A DNA stretch of 64,000 nucleotides from contig CM023457.1 of the NCBI GenBank assembly GCA_013339765.2, positions 58,441,013 to 58,505,012 of the forward strand. Reading direction: 5' to 3'. Shown here piece after piece: positions 1 to 11,181 of this stretch. Below the pieces are notes generated by a model. That model ran no database searches, was not told the DNA's origin, and saw nothing but the letters and a program-made list of their open reading frames with translations. Source of the stretch: Haemaphysalis longicornis. Its lineage: Eukaryota; Arthropoda; Arachnida; Ixodida; Ixodidae. A program made the position numbers and the translations under genes. The stretch's first letter is position 1, and every line of letters begins with the position of its first letter.

Positions 1-44
<44 letters not shown>
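1..44. repeat. (ATTG)n microsatellite, SINE 3' tail
   Basis: Eleven uninterrupted ATTG units run from the window edge directly into the 3' end of the adjacent minus-strand SINE. The array is that SINE's tail, (CAAT)n in SINE orientation. It may continue beyond the window. Confidence 0.95.
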
Positions 45-45
<1 letters not shown>

Positions 46-270
46 AGGGTTTAACGCGCCCACGCAACGCAGGCGATGAGGCGAGCCGTAGTGGAGGGCT
101 GCCGGAATAATTTTGACCACCTGGGGTTCTTTAACGTGCGCCGAAATGTCTACACACGGGCGTTTTTGCTTTTCACCTCCATCAGAAAAGCGGCCGCCAC
201 GGCCGGGAATCGGACCCACGTCCTCGTGCTCAGCAGCGCAACTCCTTAGCCACCGAGCCACCGCGGCGGG
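45..270 (-). mobile_element. tRNA-derived SINE, hard-tick (Ruka-like) type
   Basis: Near full-length SINE read on the minus strand. It opens with CCCGCCGCGGTGGCTCGGTGG, in which the A box is TGGCTCGGTGG, and the B box GGTCCGATTCC follows. The body then has the conserved blocks GGCGAAAAGC-like, GGTGGTCAAAATTA-like and CCTCATCGCCTGCGTTGCG. The 3' end joins the (ATTG)n tail to its left. It would be transcribed by RNA polymerase III from the internal promoter and depends on a LINE for mobility. Assignment to the published Ruka family is from memory of its general structure, not a comparison. Confidence 0.85.
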
Positions 271-960
271 TTGGTCGCGAAACTCCGTTTCTAAAACCTG
301 GCCGTGGGAGCACATCCGCCCCGTACTAAATTATGGGCAAGTGCGTGCTCTATCTTGAGGGCAAAAGCGGAACTTTGTTAAACGTTTATCGCACATTCCG
401 TCAAACGTTCATGACGTTCCGTCTGACCGCAGTCTTGTTTTACAGCGTTGGATATCACGCCAAAAACTGTCGGAGGTTTAGCACTCTATGGCCCTTTCTG
501 TTGGTAAGAATCTGCGGTAATTGCAATAACATAATGTAACACTGTCAGCATTACCGGTCACGCAAACCTTGTAGAATTAATAAGTAGAAATTAAGATAAC
601 GGTAATGATATTTAACACTAAAGTTCTCCGAGCCACGTGGTTTTGCTCATTTCCTGGTCGCCATTACGGACGTCAGAGACTGGAAGAGAGCAGTGCTCTG
701 GCAGCAAGTTTCGCTTTCCTCTTGCAAGCATGGCTTTACTACAGGGCTATCTGCAAAATTTAATCTTGCTTTGCGGTTTTTTTTTTCAATGACGTCAGCA
801 GCCACGTTCTCGCATGCCAGCAAGTGGAAACAATTTACTTGGGCTTCGAAAAGGTGGTGAGTATTGCAATATCCCGATCGTCTGCATGTAGCCCGGGTTA
901 CCAGAATGGTTTTCCACTTACCGAACAACGGAATAAATTGTGCTCACTATGGAGGGGGCC
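271..960. other. No gene recognised
   Basis: Mixed-composition sequence with stops in all frames. It holds a CRE-like ATGACGTCAGC near 789 and short T-runs. I see no conserved domain or RNA gene. Confidence 0.5.
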
Positions 961-1089
961 CATCTCACTTTTTTCGCTGACCTTTCAAGGGAGCCACAAG
1001 GCTCAATACTGGGTCCTCTTCTTTTCAATTTATTTTTTACCCAAATCCTACGCGTGATCTACCAATCCGCCCTACCGCAGATTATTTAG
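961..1089 (+). pseudogene. LINE reverse transcriptase remnant
   Basis: One open frame of 42 codons ends at TAG 1087-1089 and contains EPQGSILGPLLFNLFF. This matches reverse transcriptase motif 4 of non-LTR retrotransposons, usually G-V-P-Q-G-S-x-L-G-P-L-L-F. The usual glycine before the PQG block is glutamate. No YADD block follows in any frame before the stop, so this is a short broken scrap. The clade cannot be told from so little. Confidence 0.5.
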
Positions 1090-1712
1090 GGCAGCCATTT
1101 TGGGCCACTTAGGGTTGAGTGAACTTTGACATTATTAGACCGCGCAAGGAGGGCAGGTGCCCGTCATGTGCGTATGCTTTTTCTCCATGCATGGGGGGCT
1201 TTCTGCTCTGGCTAATAAGGTCGAAGTTCACCGAATCGAAGTTTATAGATGCCGTGAAACTTTCTCCAGCTGTTATATATCCGGAAGGTCGTCGTAAACC
1301 TGAAGAAGACGCTGACGCCATTTCTCCTCGGGTTCAAAAATAACTACCTAGCCCTAAACCCTTCAAACACATAAATTATTCCTTACCCTCGAAAAAATCT
1401 CCGCCTCTTTTCATCGACTCCCGCCCCACCTCCTCATCGCGGTTAGACTGTCAAGGTCATGTAAGGCGGACATTGTGTCGCCTGCGTCGGCAATAAAAAC
1501 ACAGATAGACGGTGGCGCGCGGAGGTTGGGCTATTAGACGACCAGCGTTCAGTTGTTTTGGCGCGTCGTTATCAACCCTTAGCTCGCCGCTGAACGCTTC
1601 TGGTGGATTCGTCTCCCGGGAATAACGATGCTGCATCGGAACCCCCTAACGACACTGAAACGTCCTCGATCTCCCCAAGGTTGAGCGGAGTCGTCAAAAC
1701 GTACCGTTATTT
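1090..1712. other. No gene recognised
   Basis: Unassigned sequence. An AATAAA occurs near 1490 and a GC-richer part runs from 1500 to 1700. I considered an LTR end here but found neither paired LTRs nor a primer-binding site. Confidence 0.4.
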
Positions 1713-1731
1713 CTATTATTATTATTATTAC

Positions 1732-1793
<62 letters not shown>
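1713..1793. repeat. Compound (ATT)n-(TAG)n microsatellite
   Basis: About 18 bp of ATT units switch to about 63 bp of pure TAG units. On the minus strand the second part reads (CTA)n, the same unit as the LINE tails at 4079 and 24170. No LINE sequence could be recognised next to it. Confidence 0.95.
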
Positions 1794-3439
1794 TGTTATT
1801 ATTCTCTGCGAATTACCGGGTTGCCGGATTGAGGTCCTAATGGAGATAAGGTTGGAACAGTTGCATGTGCAGAATATCGATAGCGAGAAAATTCCCTTTT
1901 CTTACCCCTCCCTGCTTTCCCCTAGTGTAGGTACGTCACACGCACCCTAAGTCTTTTTAGAATGTAAACACTGCCGGTCGTTCTTCTTCATGGCTTGATC
2001 ACTTCTGCTTACACTACAACAGTGTACACACCACGCTCATCAACTGGGATAAAGTTCATCGATATCTCTTTCCATCTGCAGGCGAAGACTTAGCAAGACC
2101 GGGGGAATTTCACAATCGAGACGCCTTACAGTAACGGCAGTCTCCTCATTCCCTCCTTGTTTTGGGCAGAAGGAAACATTCCTCGAAACGAACCACGCGT
2201 GGGAAACCATCTGCATGTGGTTGTTGTACGCAATTCACTGAACTCTTATCTGGCAGCTTTTTGTAGTAAGCACAGAGACTAAATCGTCCCCTAGTATACC
2301 ACCAATCAAATCAAATAAGTTATTTTTTCCGTACCCACAAAGAAGTGACAGAAACGGAAGGACATGCTTCAACTATAGCGGCGTGAGTATCCCTTTTTTT
2401 CCCGTTTTGTGCACTGTACTACTCACAAACGAACGCATGAAGGACCTCTAAGCAGGCAAGAGGCCCGACGCCGTGGTTTAGGTAAGGGAGGAAAGGATAA
2501 GGGGGGCACATATTGCAAAAAAAGATCAAAAGTGGTGATTTCGTTGCTGCCAGAACTCAACGGCTGACAGGGAAGCAAGCTATCTTCACCCAACGAAAAA
2601 AATTCAAATACAGAGTGTTCCAATAGGGCCCCAATAGTTTTCAATACAGCCACTTTTCAAATAACAACGAGAGACGAGTTATGCAACGTTCTGAAGGAGT
2701 TTCTGAAGGAGTATACGCAGTTCGACTGTGGTAAACACAGACAGCCGCCACGACATCCGCACAAACGAAACACAAAGAAAGGAGAAGCGCCCAAGAGAGC
2801 GGAGGTGTCGAGTACAACAACAACATCGTAATTCTTGTACGCATGGCAGACCAGGCTGCTGTACGCCTCCTTTATCTTGGCGGCATTCCTACCCCGTCGG
2901 CGCACAAGCGACGTCTACGACGTCGGTCGGTCAATGGCATTCGCGCGTTTTTCATTGCCAAGGACACCGAGCCTCCAGAAACGTCCCGCCTGTCTGCCAC
3001 TTGGCACTGTCGGCGGCTTCAGGAACGGATGCGAACCCGATGCCCTACAACCGTCGCCGTCCGCCGCCGCTTATGTCGCGCCTCAAGGAACGGCCTCTTT
3101 GGTTTCTCCTCGTCGAGGCGGCGGCGGCCAGACGTGATACACTGACACCCGCCGTGTACCATGTACAACGGACGTTCGTTACAACGGATTCGGATACAAC
3201 GGACGTCCGGCTGCTGCGCGGAGGGAGGTTCTGGGACACGTAGCTGTACGGTCGTCTATCGTACGCCCGGGAAAGCGAAGGGGGGAGCATCTGGCAAGCT
3301 ATATTTACTTTACGGGTGAATTTGGATGAAACAATATATGCGAAGAGAGATAAATGCAATCTGAAAGAGCAGATAAGAAAGTAAGCTGGATGGTAACTGT
3401 GGCGGCATTGGTGATGTCATTTGACGCCATAACATATCA
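1794..3439. other. No gene recognised; several small overlapping frames
   Basis: About 1.6 kb with no domain I recognise. Around 2730-3240 the sequence is GC-rich and three plus-strand frames stay open for 100-171 codons, rich in Arg, Pro and Ser. Simultaneous openness of several frames is what GC-rich non-coding DNA gives, so I do not call a gene. Confidence 0.5.
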
Positions 3440-4078
3440 GTTAGTCTAGCGCACGGAGATGCTGACAGCTTAGCCAAGGACACCTTATCATCTACAAGGA
3501 CGGTGCAAACTCGGTGCGATTTCCAACGCATACAGAAACAGACCGTTCGCGTGCACTTTAGGCAGCTGTGGCGACCAGTATACATCAACCAGTCGTGACG
3601 AAAGGCCTGAAGAGAGCCGAAGCCTGCCTGCGCCACCGAGTAAGAACAGACTCAGCCCGTACACCAGCTTGGCTACATAAAGTCGACATTGTTTCATCAC
3701 CTTTGTGCCCCTCGTGCAGTGTGAATGGTGACATTGATCACTTCATTATGAACTGCTCCAAAACTAACCCTGAGCGGACGAACTTTTTTCGTGATCCCCA
3801 GAGGTTAGGAGTGCCCAATGCTACATCGGATGACATTATTTTTCGTGGGGACCTAGGGAGGACATTATTTTCCCGATTGTGCGAAGACTCGAAGGTGTCT
3901 CATCTCGTACTCGGATTCTTGGAGTCCACAGGACTAAGTGAGGTGTGGTGGCATTGTGTGTCTGCTATTTTAGGACTAAGTGAGGTGTGATGACTTTGAG
4001 AGTCTCTGATATTGTATTGGGGACGATTAGGTGGAGCAATTGCCGGCAGCTATGCAGTCCGCCTCATTCAGCAATACT

Positions 4079-4128
<50 letters not shown>
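3440..4128 (+). mobile_element. 5'-truncated LINE 3' end with (CTA)n tail
   Basis: C-terminal end of a non-LTR retrotransposon of the I/Jockey group that carried an RNase H domain. The frame beginning at 3452 reads GDADSLAKDT, resembling the end of RNase H, and stops near 3597. The zinc-knuckle region then continues in another frame (3568-3990). The element ends in a pure (CTA)n array, 4079-4128. The sequence before the tail matches the copy at 23828-24169, so the trinucleotide array belongs to the element. An 18-bp word, AGGACTAAGTGAGGTGTG, occurs twice (about 3930 and 3972), an internal duplication absent from the other copy. Confidence 0.8.
3568..3990 (+). pseudogene. LINE ORF2 C-terminal zinc knuckle remnant
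   Basis: A 140-codon open stretch contains PLCPSCSVNGDIDHFIMNC, a CX2CX7HX4C knuckle found after RNase H in I- and Jockey-type LINE proteins. The N-terminal Met is incidental, because the true frame enters from upstream with a frameshift near 3597. The reverse transcriptase is missing. It is not expected to encode a working protein. Confidence 0.75.
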
Positions 4129-4184
4129 AGGAAACCAAAACTCCCAATTTTTCCCATCTGCTATAACTCTCTATTGATGCCTAT

Positions 4185-4590
4185 TGGAGATAAATATCAC
4201 TGTTTCATTTTAGTGGAGCTGCACGCTACAGAGAAGAAGAAGCTCCGGTGACGACGAAACTACGACATTGAGACTGAAAAAAATGGCGATCCGAGGTTTA
4301 TTCCCGAGCTTGTAAATCTATAAATACGTGCATTACGGAGCTCATGTTTTGTTTGTAGGTTGACGTAGTCATAACGTTTAGGAGAATATGCAAACGTGAT
4401 GTCTCTGCTCGACCTAAAATTCTTTTTGCCAGATGTCCTAATTAATATCATCATTAATAACTCTGTTATTACTTGCACTTCCAGCTCTGTGTGTTTTGTT
4501 TGGCGGCTTATGGGACCCTAAAATTTAAGAAAACACACAGAAAACATTGTTTTCCTTGAAATAAAAACAATCCGGGCTGAAAGGGTTAAG
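4185..4590. repeat. Diverged dispersed repeat, copy 1
   Basis: Aligns by eye with 25530-25935 over about 400 bp. Shared blocks include an AGAAGAAG-type start, TTTAGGA, a TGCCA-GATGTCCTAATTA type stretch, ATTACTTGCAC and a CGGGCTGAAAGGGTTAAG-type end. Identity is perhaps two thirds. No coding sequence or terminal repeats are clear. Family unknown. Confidence 0.45.
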
Positions 4591-5443
4591 GTCATTATTA
4601 TCATCATCGTCGTCGTTGTCTTCACAAAGGGTGGAAAGGGTAGACAGACAAAGGGAGATAGTAGCGAGAATTTAGTCTGACCATCATCGTCGTTATTGTC
4701 ATCATTATCAATGCATTCAGAGGCGATGCAAATGAATACAGGCGATTATTCAGAAAGAAAGAAAGACAAGGTAAATATCGTTATCATCATCCCCATTATC
4801 GCCATTTCCGCCATCTTCGCAATCAGACTCCTAATCATAATCATGATGGGCCATCATGTGTGTCGAGGCTTCAGGTTTGATGAGAAGGCCTGGAGGTGAT
4901 GCCAGTGATGCCAGTTTAATACGTTCCTTCTTTGGTACGTGGAAAAAAATTAACAAAGATATAAGGATACTGTAGACTTGCCGTGCGGGCGACTCCTCAT
5001 TTGACGTGAATTTCTCGTCTGCTGAAAAAAAAGAGTTTTGAAATCTTCCTAACTGTAGCTCAGACCAAGGATAGAGAATTTTTGGAATTTCTTTTCAGAA
5101 ATATCGAGCACTCTTTTTGAAGCGTCGAAAGTTGAGGTTGTTTCGCCCAAAATTGCCCACTTTTCTCGAGATTACTTTTTCGTGATCAATTCCTTGATCA
5201 CGAAAAGACAATCTGACCATAATTGGGGCATGATTACGAAAGACAGAGCAGTATGGCCGACGTAGTGGTTTGTTTGCTGGACAGCGGGCACAAAGCTCCT
5301 GGGGCACTTAGCGACGACAGGACCACATTTTGCCGTTGCTGGTCCCAGTGGGGACAAAATATTCAAGCCCTGTCAAGTTCTAATTCTGCCCGTATATACC
5401 TCATAACAGCTCATAAAAGTGGGTTATTTATTTGTCCGAGTCA
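4591..5443. other. No gene recognised
   Basis: AT-rich sequence with irregular CATCAT and GATTAT words around 4600-4850. A short inverted repeat, TCGTGATCAA/TTGATCACGA, lies at about 5180-5203. I see no domain or RNA gene. Confidence 0.45.
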
Positions 5444-5705
5444 TCATCATCATCATCATCATCATATCTACGCCCACTACAGGGCAAATGCCTCTCCCAT
5501 TATTCTCCAATTACCCCGGTCCTGCGCTAACTGCGACCAACTTATCCCCGCAAACTTCTTGATCTCATCTGCCCACCTAACTTTCTTCCGCCCCCTGCTA
5601 CGCTTGCCTTCTCTAGGAATCCACTCTGTTACCCTTTATGACCAACGGTTATCTTGTCTTCGCGTTACATGCCCTGCCCTCGTCCATTTCTTGGCCGAGT
5701 AGGGC
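5444..5705 (-). mobile_element. RTE-type LINE 3' end with (GAT)n tail
   Basis: On the minus strand the translation includes VRWADEIKKFAGISWSQLAQ and, just before it, a TEWIPREGKRSRGRKK block. Together these are the familiar C-terminal tail of RTE-clade non-LTR elements (pattern GHVxRRxDNRW...EWIPR-KR-RGR...RWADDI...W). The frame ends at a TAG at 5477-5479, and the element ends in a short ATG/GAT array, 5444-5464. RTE elements typically end in such short tandem units. About 260 bp survive, a 5' truncation. Confidence 0.8.
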
Positions 5706-7186
5706 CTGCATAACAGAAGAGGAATCGTACATGCTCATAACTAAAGCGACTTCCTCTCAGACTGGTATCCACTATGCTTGCTCATTAGATGTTCAGCGTT
5801 ATCTCGGTATCGCGCATTACATCCGTCATGACATTACCCTTTGTCTTCACTTTTCCCCATGTTATCTAATATTTGAAGCACCCATGAGGACCAGCAGTTG
5901 TTGTAAGCAGTTCTTGTAAATAACGTTATCGCGAAGTGTTCTGAACACCGTGTATGAAGAAAAAAGAAACAAAGCCACGGTAGAAGGCTTCTGATTCATG
6001 CATGGGGACAAGAGGGACCTGTGTTTGTTCCCCAGTGCAGAAAAATGCGCCTTGTTGTCAAAATGTGGACCAAAATACGTTCAAGCACGCGCCACGCATG
6101 CGCAAAAACTTGGCGGTGAGTTCGTTTTGCCGTAGGAAATGAGTTCTTTAAAAAAATGGCTTGGCGTCATGTCCGACTGTATCTCGCATGAGGGCTCTGC
6201 GCCCCGCGGGCACGCGAACCGGGTTTGAACACAATGGTCAAACAAAGCTTTAGCCGATAGTCATCTAACCAGCAGAAATGTTCTTGTGTTTTTTTTTTTT
6301 TTTTTTGCGATGTCGATCTGTTCGAGGCATAACGGTCCACTAGTGTAGGCTTAAATGGAGACTCGCCTATTGCGACGTCGCGTAGTCTCTCCTTGATTAT
6401 AGCGACGTCGGAGGGGCCTTGGGGCGAACCGAAATCTCCACTACTCCACTGTTCCCTCACACTTCACATCTGGCCTATACCGTTGCAAGGGGATCGGGGG
6501 TCCAAAAATGATGAGCAGAAAACGCCGACACGTCTTTCGTCGTGTCAGGACACCTCTAAGCTAAGAGCCGCGACGTGTCAGGACGCCGCGTTTATTCCGG
6601 AACACCGTGTAAGGCCACCGGCTCATCGCTGGACAAAAGGCAGTCAACGAAAGGCGAGTCCTGCACCGTTACGCGATTAGACGTTACATGGCCACCGATT
6701 GGGGAAAATCCGCCCTCGCGGTCACGGTGGGGTCACTCCAACTGCGATTGTTTGCGCAACCGACATGCCCGTTTCGAAACAAGAAAAAAAAAAGCAATCT
6801 CCCGAAGCTCATTGTCCTTATCCACAGTGCTGTCCAGCGTCGATTTTCCCTTTTAATTCCCCTCCCGCACGCACCATGCGCCGACGCCAGCACCCCAACC
6901 TACAAGGCCTCGCCGAGTAGGAACCCAACGTCATACCAATTAGTCCACAAGTGCCGATTACAGGCTTCTGATTGGTCAGCTTAATGAAACGTCACAGCAG
7001 CGACAACCGGGCGGATAATAGCGTATCGGAAGAAGGTGCACGGTTCAGAGGCCTTGCAGTCGGTGTTGGCGTGTCGGGAGTTCGCTCAATTGCCCCGCCT
7101 CGCTACAGTCCGATACCGCGGTGGTGCGGGCAGTCGTAAACGTCCCAGAATAATCCGTGCCCCGTTTACGGGATCGGTTGTTTAAG
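5706..7186. other. No gene recognised; GC-rich second half
   Basis: Contains a 17-base T-run (6290-6306) and a GC-rich stretch from about 6350. Many frames stay open for 70-100 codons there, but none carries a recognisable domain. Confidence 0.5.
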
Positions 7187-7308
7187 TTACGCAAGTTGAT
7201 TGCCGCCCTTGGAAGTGGCCCGCAAGCAAGCGGTCGTTGTGCAGTTGACTTTGCGTAACGCAGTATGTGCGCTGCGCTGAGCGAATGAAGAGGCGTTTGC
7301 TTGCGTAA
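7187..7308 (+). promoter_or_regulatory. Cluster of three TTGCGTAA sites
   Basis: TTACGCAA at 7187-7194 is the reverse complement of TTGCGTAA at 7251-7258 and 7301-7308. TTGCGTAA fits the C/EBP consensus RTTGCGYAAY apart from flanks. A looser CGCGTAA follows at about 7386. No gene start is visible nearby, so function is only suggested. The same word recurs at 10470 and 10561. Confidence 0.3.
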
Positions 7309-7405
7309 GATGGGCCACGGCTCGGATCCGCTCTTACGCCGGCAAATGATCTGATACGGAGCTGGTACGCACTGAAGGCACAGTTTCGCGTAACGTCACG
7401 TTGCC

Positions 7406-7653
7406 GCCCGCCGCGGTGGCTCAGTGGCTAAGGCGTTGTGCTGCTGAGCACGAGGTCGCGGGTTCGGTTCCCGGCCGCGGCGGCCGCTTTTCTGATGGAG
7501 GCGAAAAGCAAAAACGCCCGTATAGTGCGAGATTTCGGTCACGTTAAAGTTCTCCAGGTGGTCAAAATCAATCCGGAGCCCTTCACTCCGGCGCGCCTCA
7601 TCGCCTGCGTTGCGTTGATTAATTAATTCGTCGAATGAATCAACCAATCAATC
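7406..7653 (+). mobile_element. Full-length SINE with perfect 14-bp target duplication
   Basis: The cleanest SINE copy in the window, 248 bp. The A box TGGCTCAGTGG is at 7417-7427 and the B box GGTTCGGTTCC at 7461-7471. The conserved body and a degenerate AATCAACC/AATC tail follow. Identical AACGTCACGTTGCC direct repeats flank it at 7392-7405 and 7654-7667. This is the hallmark of insertion by LINE-encoded target-primed reverse transcription. The intact duplication suggests a fairly recent insertion. Confidence 0.92.
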
Positions 7654-7667
7654 AACGTCACGTTGCC

Positions 7668-8451
7668 ACACAAAGGTTGCCTCTTGCGGACACGCATAAA
7701 TAAGGGAAGCTTAGCCGCTTGTGGTTAGGTAGACGAAATAATGAGGGGGTGACGATTCTAGATTTTCATTAACTTGAGAAGAATATTGAAAGATGACGAT
7801 GATGAATAATATTTATCGGTCGTAGTCGAGATGCTGGTAAAACAAAGTTTTCCTTCGTTCCAGGGTGTTCTGAACCGTGGACGTCTGCCCGCGCGAGTGA
7901 ACGGCTCCACCATATTCCGTTCTGCTCAATACAAAGATTCATTCCTGCGTCACCTGCCCTCGTTAACTTGTCGTTATATGAGGGCTTGAGTCCTTCCAAA
8001 TGCATTAGGCTGGTGGTGTTAATAGCACCAGATAGCGTGGTAATAGATACCACGCTCTTTTGAGGACAAAGATGTGAGCAAAAAAAAAACTACCGAGTGA
8101 ACCTAAGTCCGCTTACGCGCTTTTGATGCGAAATCATCATGTCGATGGGAATCGGTTAATCGGCCGCGACCGTATGATGGCAGCTGCCATCGTAGTTGGC
8201 CAATGATTCCCTTGAGTAAGAATGAGACCACGGCGAAGACCATGCGGAATTCCGCACTGAGAGACTACGAATCTGTATTATGGTAGCTTCACAAAACCAG
8301 CACGGCACACACACTACGTAGCAGTAATGTGTCTTCAGGGGGAAGCCATGATTTCACATTAAAAGCAGACGTAAATGTACCAGACTTAAGTGCACCCCAA
8401 AAGCAGCGTCCGCGTAGGCGCACACACCGTAAAGTAGTGGTTATTGATCGA
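7668..8451. other. No gene recognised
   Basis: Unassigned sequence, including a GATGATGAATAAT stretch near 7796 and an ATCG-rich part at 8130-8230. No domain or RNA gene seen. Confidence 0.45.
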
Positions 8452-8683
8452 CTATGGGGTTCAACGCGCCGAAGTTTCGCCTGGCCGGCTACGAGGCGTG
8501 CCTTAGTGGAGGGCTCCGCATTAATTTAGGCCGCCTGGGGATCCTTAACGTGCGTGGAAATCTCGTACACACGGGCGTTTTCGCTCTCCGCCTCCATCAG
8601 AAAAGCAGCGACCGCGGCCAGAATCGAACCCGTGTCTTTGGACTCGGCTGCACAATGCCTTAGCCGCTGAGACACCGCGGCGA
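8452..8683 (-). mobile_element. tRNA-derived SINE, diverged copy without long tail
   Basis: Reads on the minus strand from CCGCGGTGTCTCAGCGGC (A-box region) through GGGTTCGATTC (B box) to the GGCGCGTTGAACCCC-like 3' end. It has more substitutions than the copy at 7406 and lacks an (ATTG)n array. An older insertion is likely. Target duplication not identified. Confidence 0.8.
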
Positions 8684-9530
8684 GCGAAACACGAACATCA
8701 ACTATATTCGATTAAGCCTATCCCCGTCTTAACCAAATCGGGAACTGCGGGCGTTCTTCGCCGACATGCCGGCACGTGGCACGCCGTAATTGATAATGTC
8801 GCATGCTATCGAACGGCGTAGAGCGTCATCTTTGTTATTAAATATCCTCCGTTTCGCTACGCGGCCGGAAACTTTGTGGTTATCTATACTACGGCATTCC
8901 TCGTAGTTGGGGTGTAGCTCCGACTAATGAGATTTTTCTCTCGTGAGCGGTCCTTTTGGGTAGTTAATCTACATCACAGTGACTCCATAATGAATGACTT
9001 TCCTCTCAGCCTCAACAGATGGGTCAGTTTTCGATAACGCCCGAGCTGTTAGATTTCTCATTAATGACGTAAATTACGATATTTCTTGTTTTTCTTTTCC
9101 CGTCACATTTTCTGCACAGGGCATGAGGCGCAGGGAGATTAGAACGGCCGTCACATACCCGCACAGGAGGCGGCTGAAAAAAAAAAGAAAAAGAAAAGAC
9201 TCGTGTTAGCTTTCTTCGTCTCGCCAGCTGCCTCAGTACAGCAGCCTAACTAGTCGCACAGTGGTTTTTACCAGCTTTTACGAAGTACTATCACTACCAA
9301 GGTGTCCTTGCTACACGACCTGAGTGCAATTTGGTATTTAATTTTATTATCTACTGCGTCTTTTGCAGATCCATTTCACACCCAATGACAAAGGCGTTTC
9401 GGTAAATACTGAATCATTTGGCTATTGACTAGCCGGAGCGACTTACACTTGTGACGTTGACTTATTACAAGAGTCAGATCGCGTGTTTGGTTTGCGGTCG
9501 GTTGTCGGGGTGCATTTCTGATATTCGCGC
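8684..9530. other. No gene recognised
   Basis: About 850 bp of unassigned sequence with an A/G-rich AAAAGAAAAAG patch at 9177-9198. No domain or RNA gene seen. Confidence 0.45.
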
Positions 9531-9775
9531 GCCAATCAATCAATCAGTCAATCAATCAATCGATCGATCGATCAGTCGAACAAATCGTCCATCGCACAAT
9601 CAATCAACCAATCAAGCATACATTCATTCATGCAATCAATCGATCAATCAATCAATCGATAAATACGTTAATTCATCAATCATTGAATGATTGGTTTAAT
9701 GAATAAATTAAGCATGTAATTAATCGATGAAGCATGCAATTAATCGATGACTCATTCAATCAATCAACAGGAGTG
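9531..9775. repeat. Degenerate (AATC)n tract
   Basis: Interrupted AATC/ATCG/ATTC tetranucleotides over about 245 bp. In SINE orientation this is the same unit as the SINE tails, so it may be a decayed tail array, though no SINE body is attached. Confidence 0.8.
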
Positions 9776-10469
9776 CATAACGTGTCCAGGGCCAGCCGAT
9801 AGGCCTTTGTTCAAAGGCCGATAGGCCTTTGATTTGTGAACCGCCCGGCGGTTAACAAATCCAAGAAAATGCCTAGTGCTCGTGTGTGCGTGCCTCGCGA
9901 CGACCGCCCAGCGTCCCCCGCGCACGTTGGTCAAGCCAAGCATACCCACTAGGGAGATTGGCCAAGATTGGCCGAAAAAAAAAAACTATCGTTCGCCGTT
10001 GTCATGGCAACACTTGCTCGGAAAGAGAAGACTCGAGAGTTCGCTGTAATCGTGGCAACACTAGCTCGGAACGACAAAGACACGTCATATCGTACGCCCT
10101 CCAAGGTGATGTACAATAATTATCGATTAAAAAAAATGGAAGAAGCTCGCAACTGCAGCAACAATGATGGAGTAAAGGTCGTTGCTGCAGCGATGAAGAA
10201 GCAACCGGCTGCAATCGTGGACTTAAACTTTCGTGATGTTCGGGAAGCTTGTTGCGTACAGCTTCGCTACCTTCAAGTCTTTTGCGTTAGTTTGAGCTTC
10301 CTTCATTTTGTTATCCTTGAGGAGCTGGTTTCGCCGACAGTAATGTTCGCTGAGCGGGATGCAATTATCTTACCGGAACCCGGTTATTTAGAAATCACGT
10401 TGGTCTGTTGACAGGCGTTGTCGTTTGGTATAGCGGTTTTCTTTTATAGTGAAATGCATAAGCGTTGTT
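9776..10469. other. No gene recognised; 48-bp tandem duplication
   Basis: Holds a plus-strand frame of 147 codons (9968-10411) with no domain I know. Its N-terminal part owes its pattern to an imperfect 48-bp tandem duplication: units starting GTTCGC at 9991 and 10039 both contain TGGCAACACT and GCTCGGAA. A second small duplication, CCGATAGGCCTTTG, lies at about 9797 and 9819. I do not call the frame a gene. Confidence 0.4.
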
Positions 10470-10650
10470 TTGCGTAAGATCAATTTAATGTTACGAGAAC
10501 GAGGACTTTGGTAAGGCTGCTCTGTAAGAGTATACGCCAGAAATATATTTCTGCGACCGCTTGCGTAAGCGGACTAGAAGGTCGCCCAGCGCCCTGAGTG
10601 CATGTTATAAAAGCGGCGCGTGATACACTGAAAGACCCGCTGCCGAGATT
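10470..10650 (+). promoter_or_regulatory. Candidate TATA-type core promoter
   Basis: TATAAAAG at 10606-10613 is followed by a GC-rich CGGCGCG flank, a good match to a metazoan TATA box. Two TTGCGTAA words precede it, at 10470-10477 and 10561-10568. Transcription would be expected to begin near 10636. No open frame of substance follows within 1 kb, so this could equally be a chance match or a non-coding promoter. Confidence 0.3.
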
Positions 10651-11097
10651 CCCATCCCATGTAGTGCTTCTCTCGAAGCTTTATTTCATAGCCTCCGTTG
10701 ATACAGGGCGTATACGTAAAAAATCACAGCACAGTGAAACAAATACCGAAAAGAAATCACAACATCTTTGGTCCTGAGCAAAACTACAAAGTTGACACGA
10801 AAAAGTTTCTGCACGATGCACAAGGGCGACCGTCCCGAAGGTTCAGTGTAGAATATAGCAGCTAGAACGTCCCTTTTAGTGTCCTTGGGTCTTCCGCTTT
10901 CTAGAGGACTAACTCTAAGCGACGTGCTATGCCCTTGGTCCGAACTCTAAACGAGCATCCTCGAGCGACAAAAGCTCTATTGTCTTTCCTGCCGAAGCAC
11001 AGGATACTTGATCAGACTCTTTAAACAGGACTCTCTAATGAGCGCATCATCTTCATCACAGTCATTATCATCATCCTCTTCATCGACTTCATTTTTT
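10651..11097. other. No gene recognised
   Basis: Unassigned. A CATCAT/TCATC-rich patch just before the LINE tail at 11040-11097 may belong to that element. Confidence 0.4.
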
Positions 11098-11181
11098 TCA
11101 TACATCTGGTGTAGCAAGCTAGGCGCCTTGGCCAGGCTAACCTCACCAGTATCATTAAAGACTATTCTCTCTCTCTCTATT
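11098..11181 (+). mobile_element. LINE 3' UTR scrap with (TC)n tail
   Basis: CATCTGGTGTAGCAAGCTAG, then CTAACCTCACCAGTATCATT, AAAG and (TC)n parallel the end of the LINE at 33987-34459: CATCTGGAGTAGCAAG, GGGCTGACCTCTTCAG, CATTAAAGGCGT and (TC)n. It is therefore a diverged 3' end of the same LINE group. The protein-coding part is not recognisable here. Confidence 0.6.

Noticed and set aside
1441..1700. LTR with primer-binding site
   Set aside because: AATAAA and GC-rich sequence alone are not enough; no second LTR and no TG/CA ends with target duplication.
2728..3243. 171-codon plus-strand frame as a gene
   Set aside because: Two other frames are open over the same bases, and there is no motif or signal peptide.
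9968..10411. 147-codon frame with duplicated ATLAR segment as a repeat protein
   Set aside because: The duplication is a 48-bp DNA tandem repeat of two units; no known fold, and no third unit.
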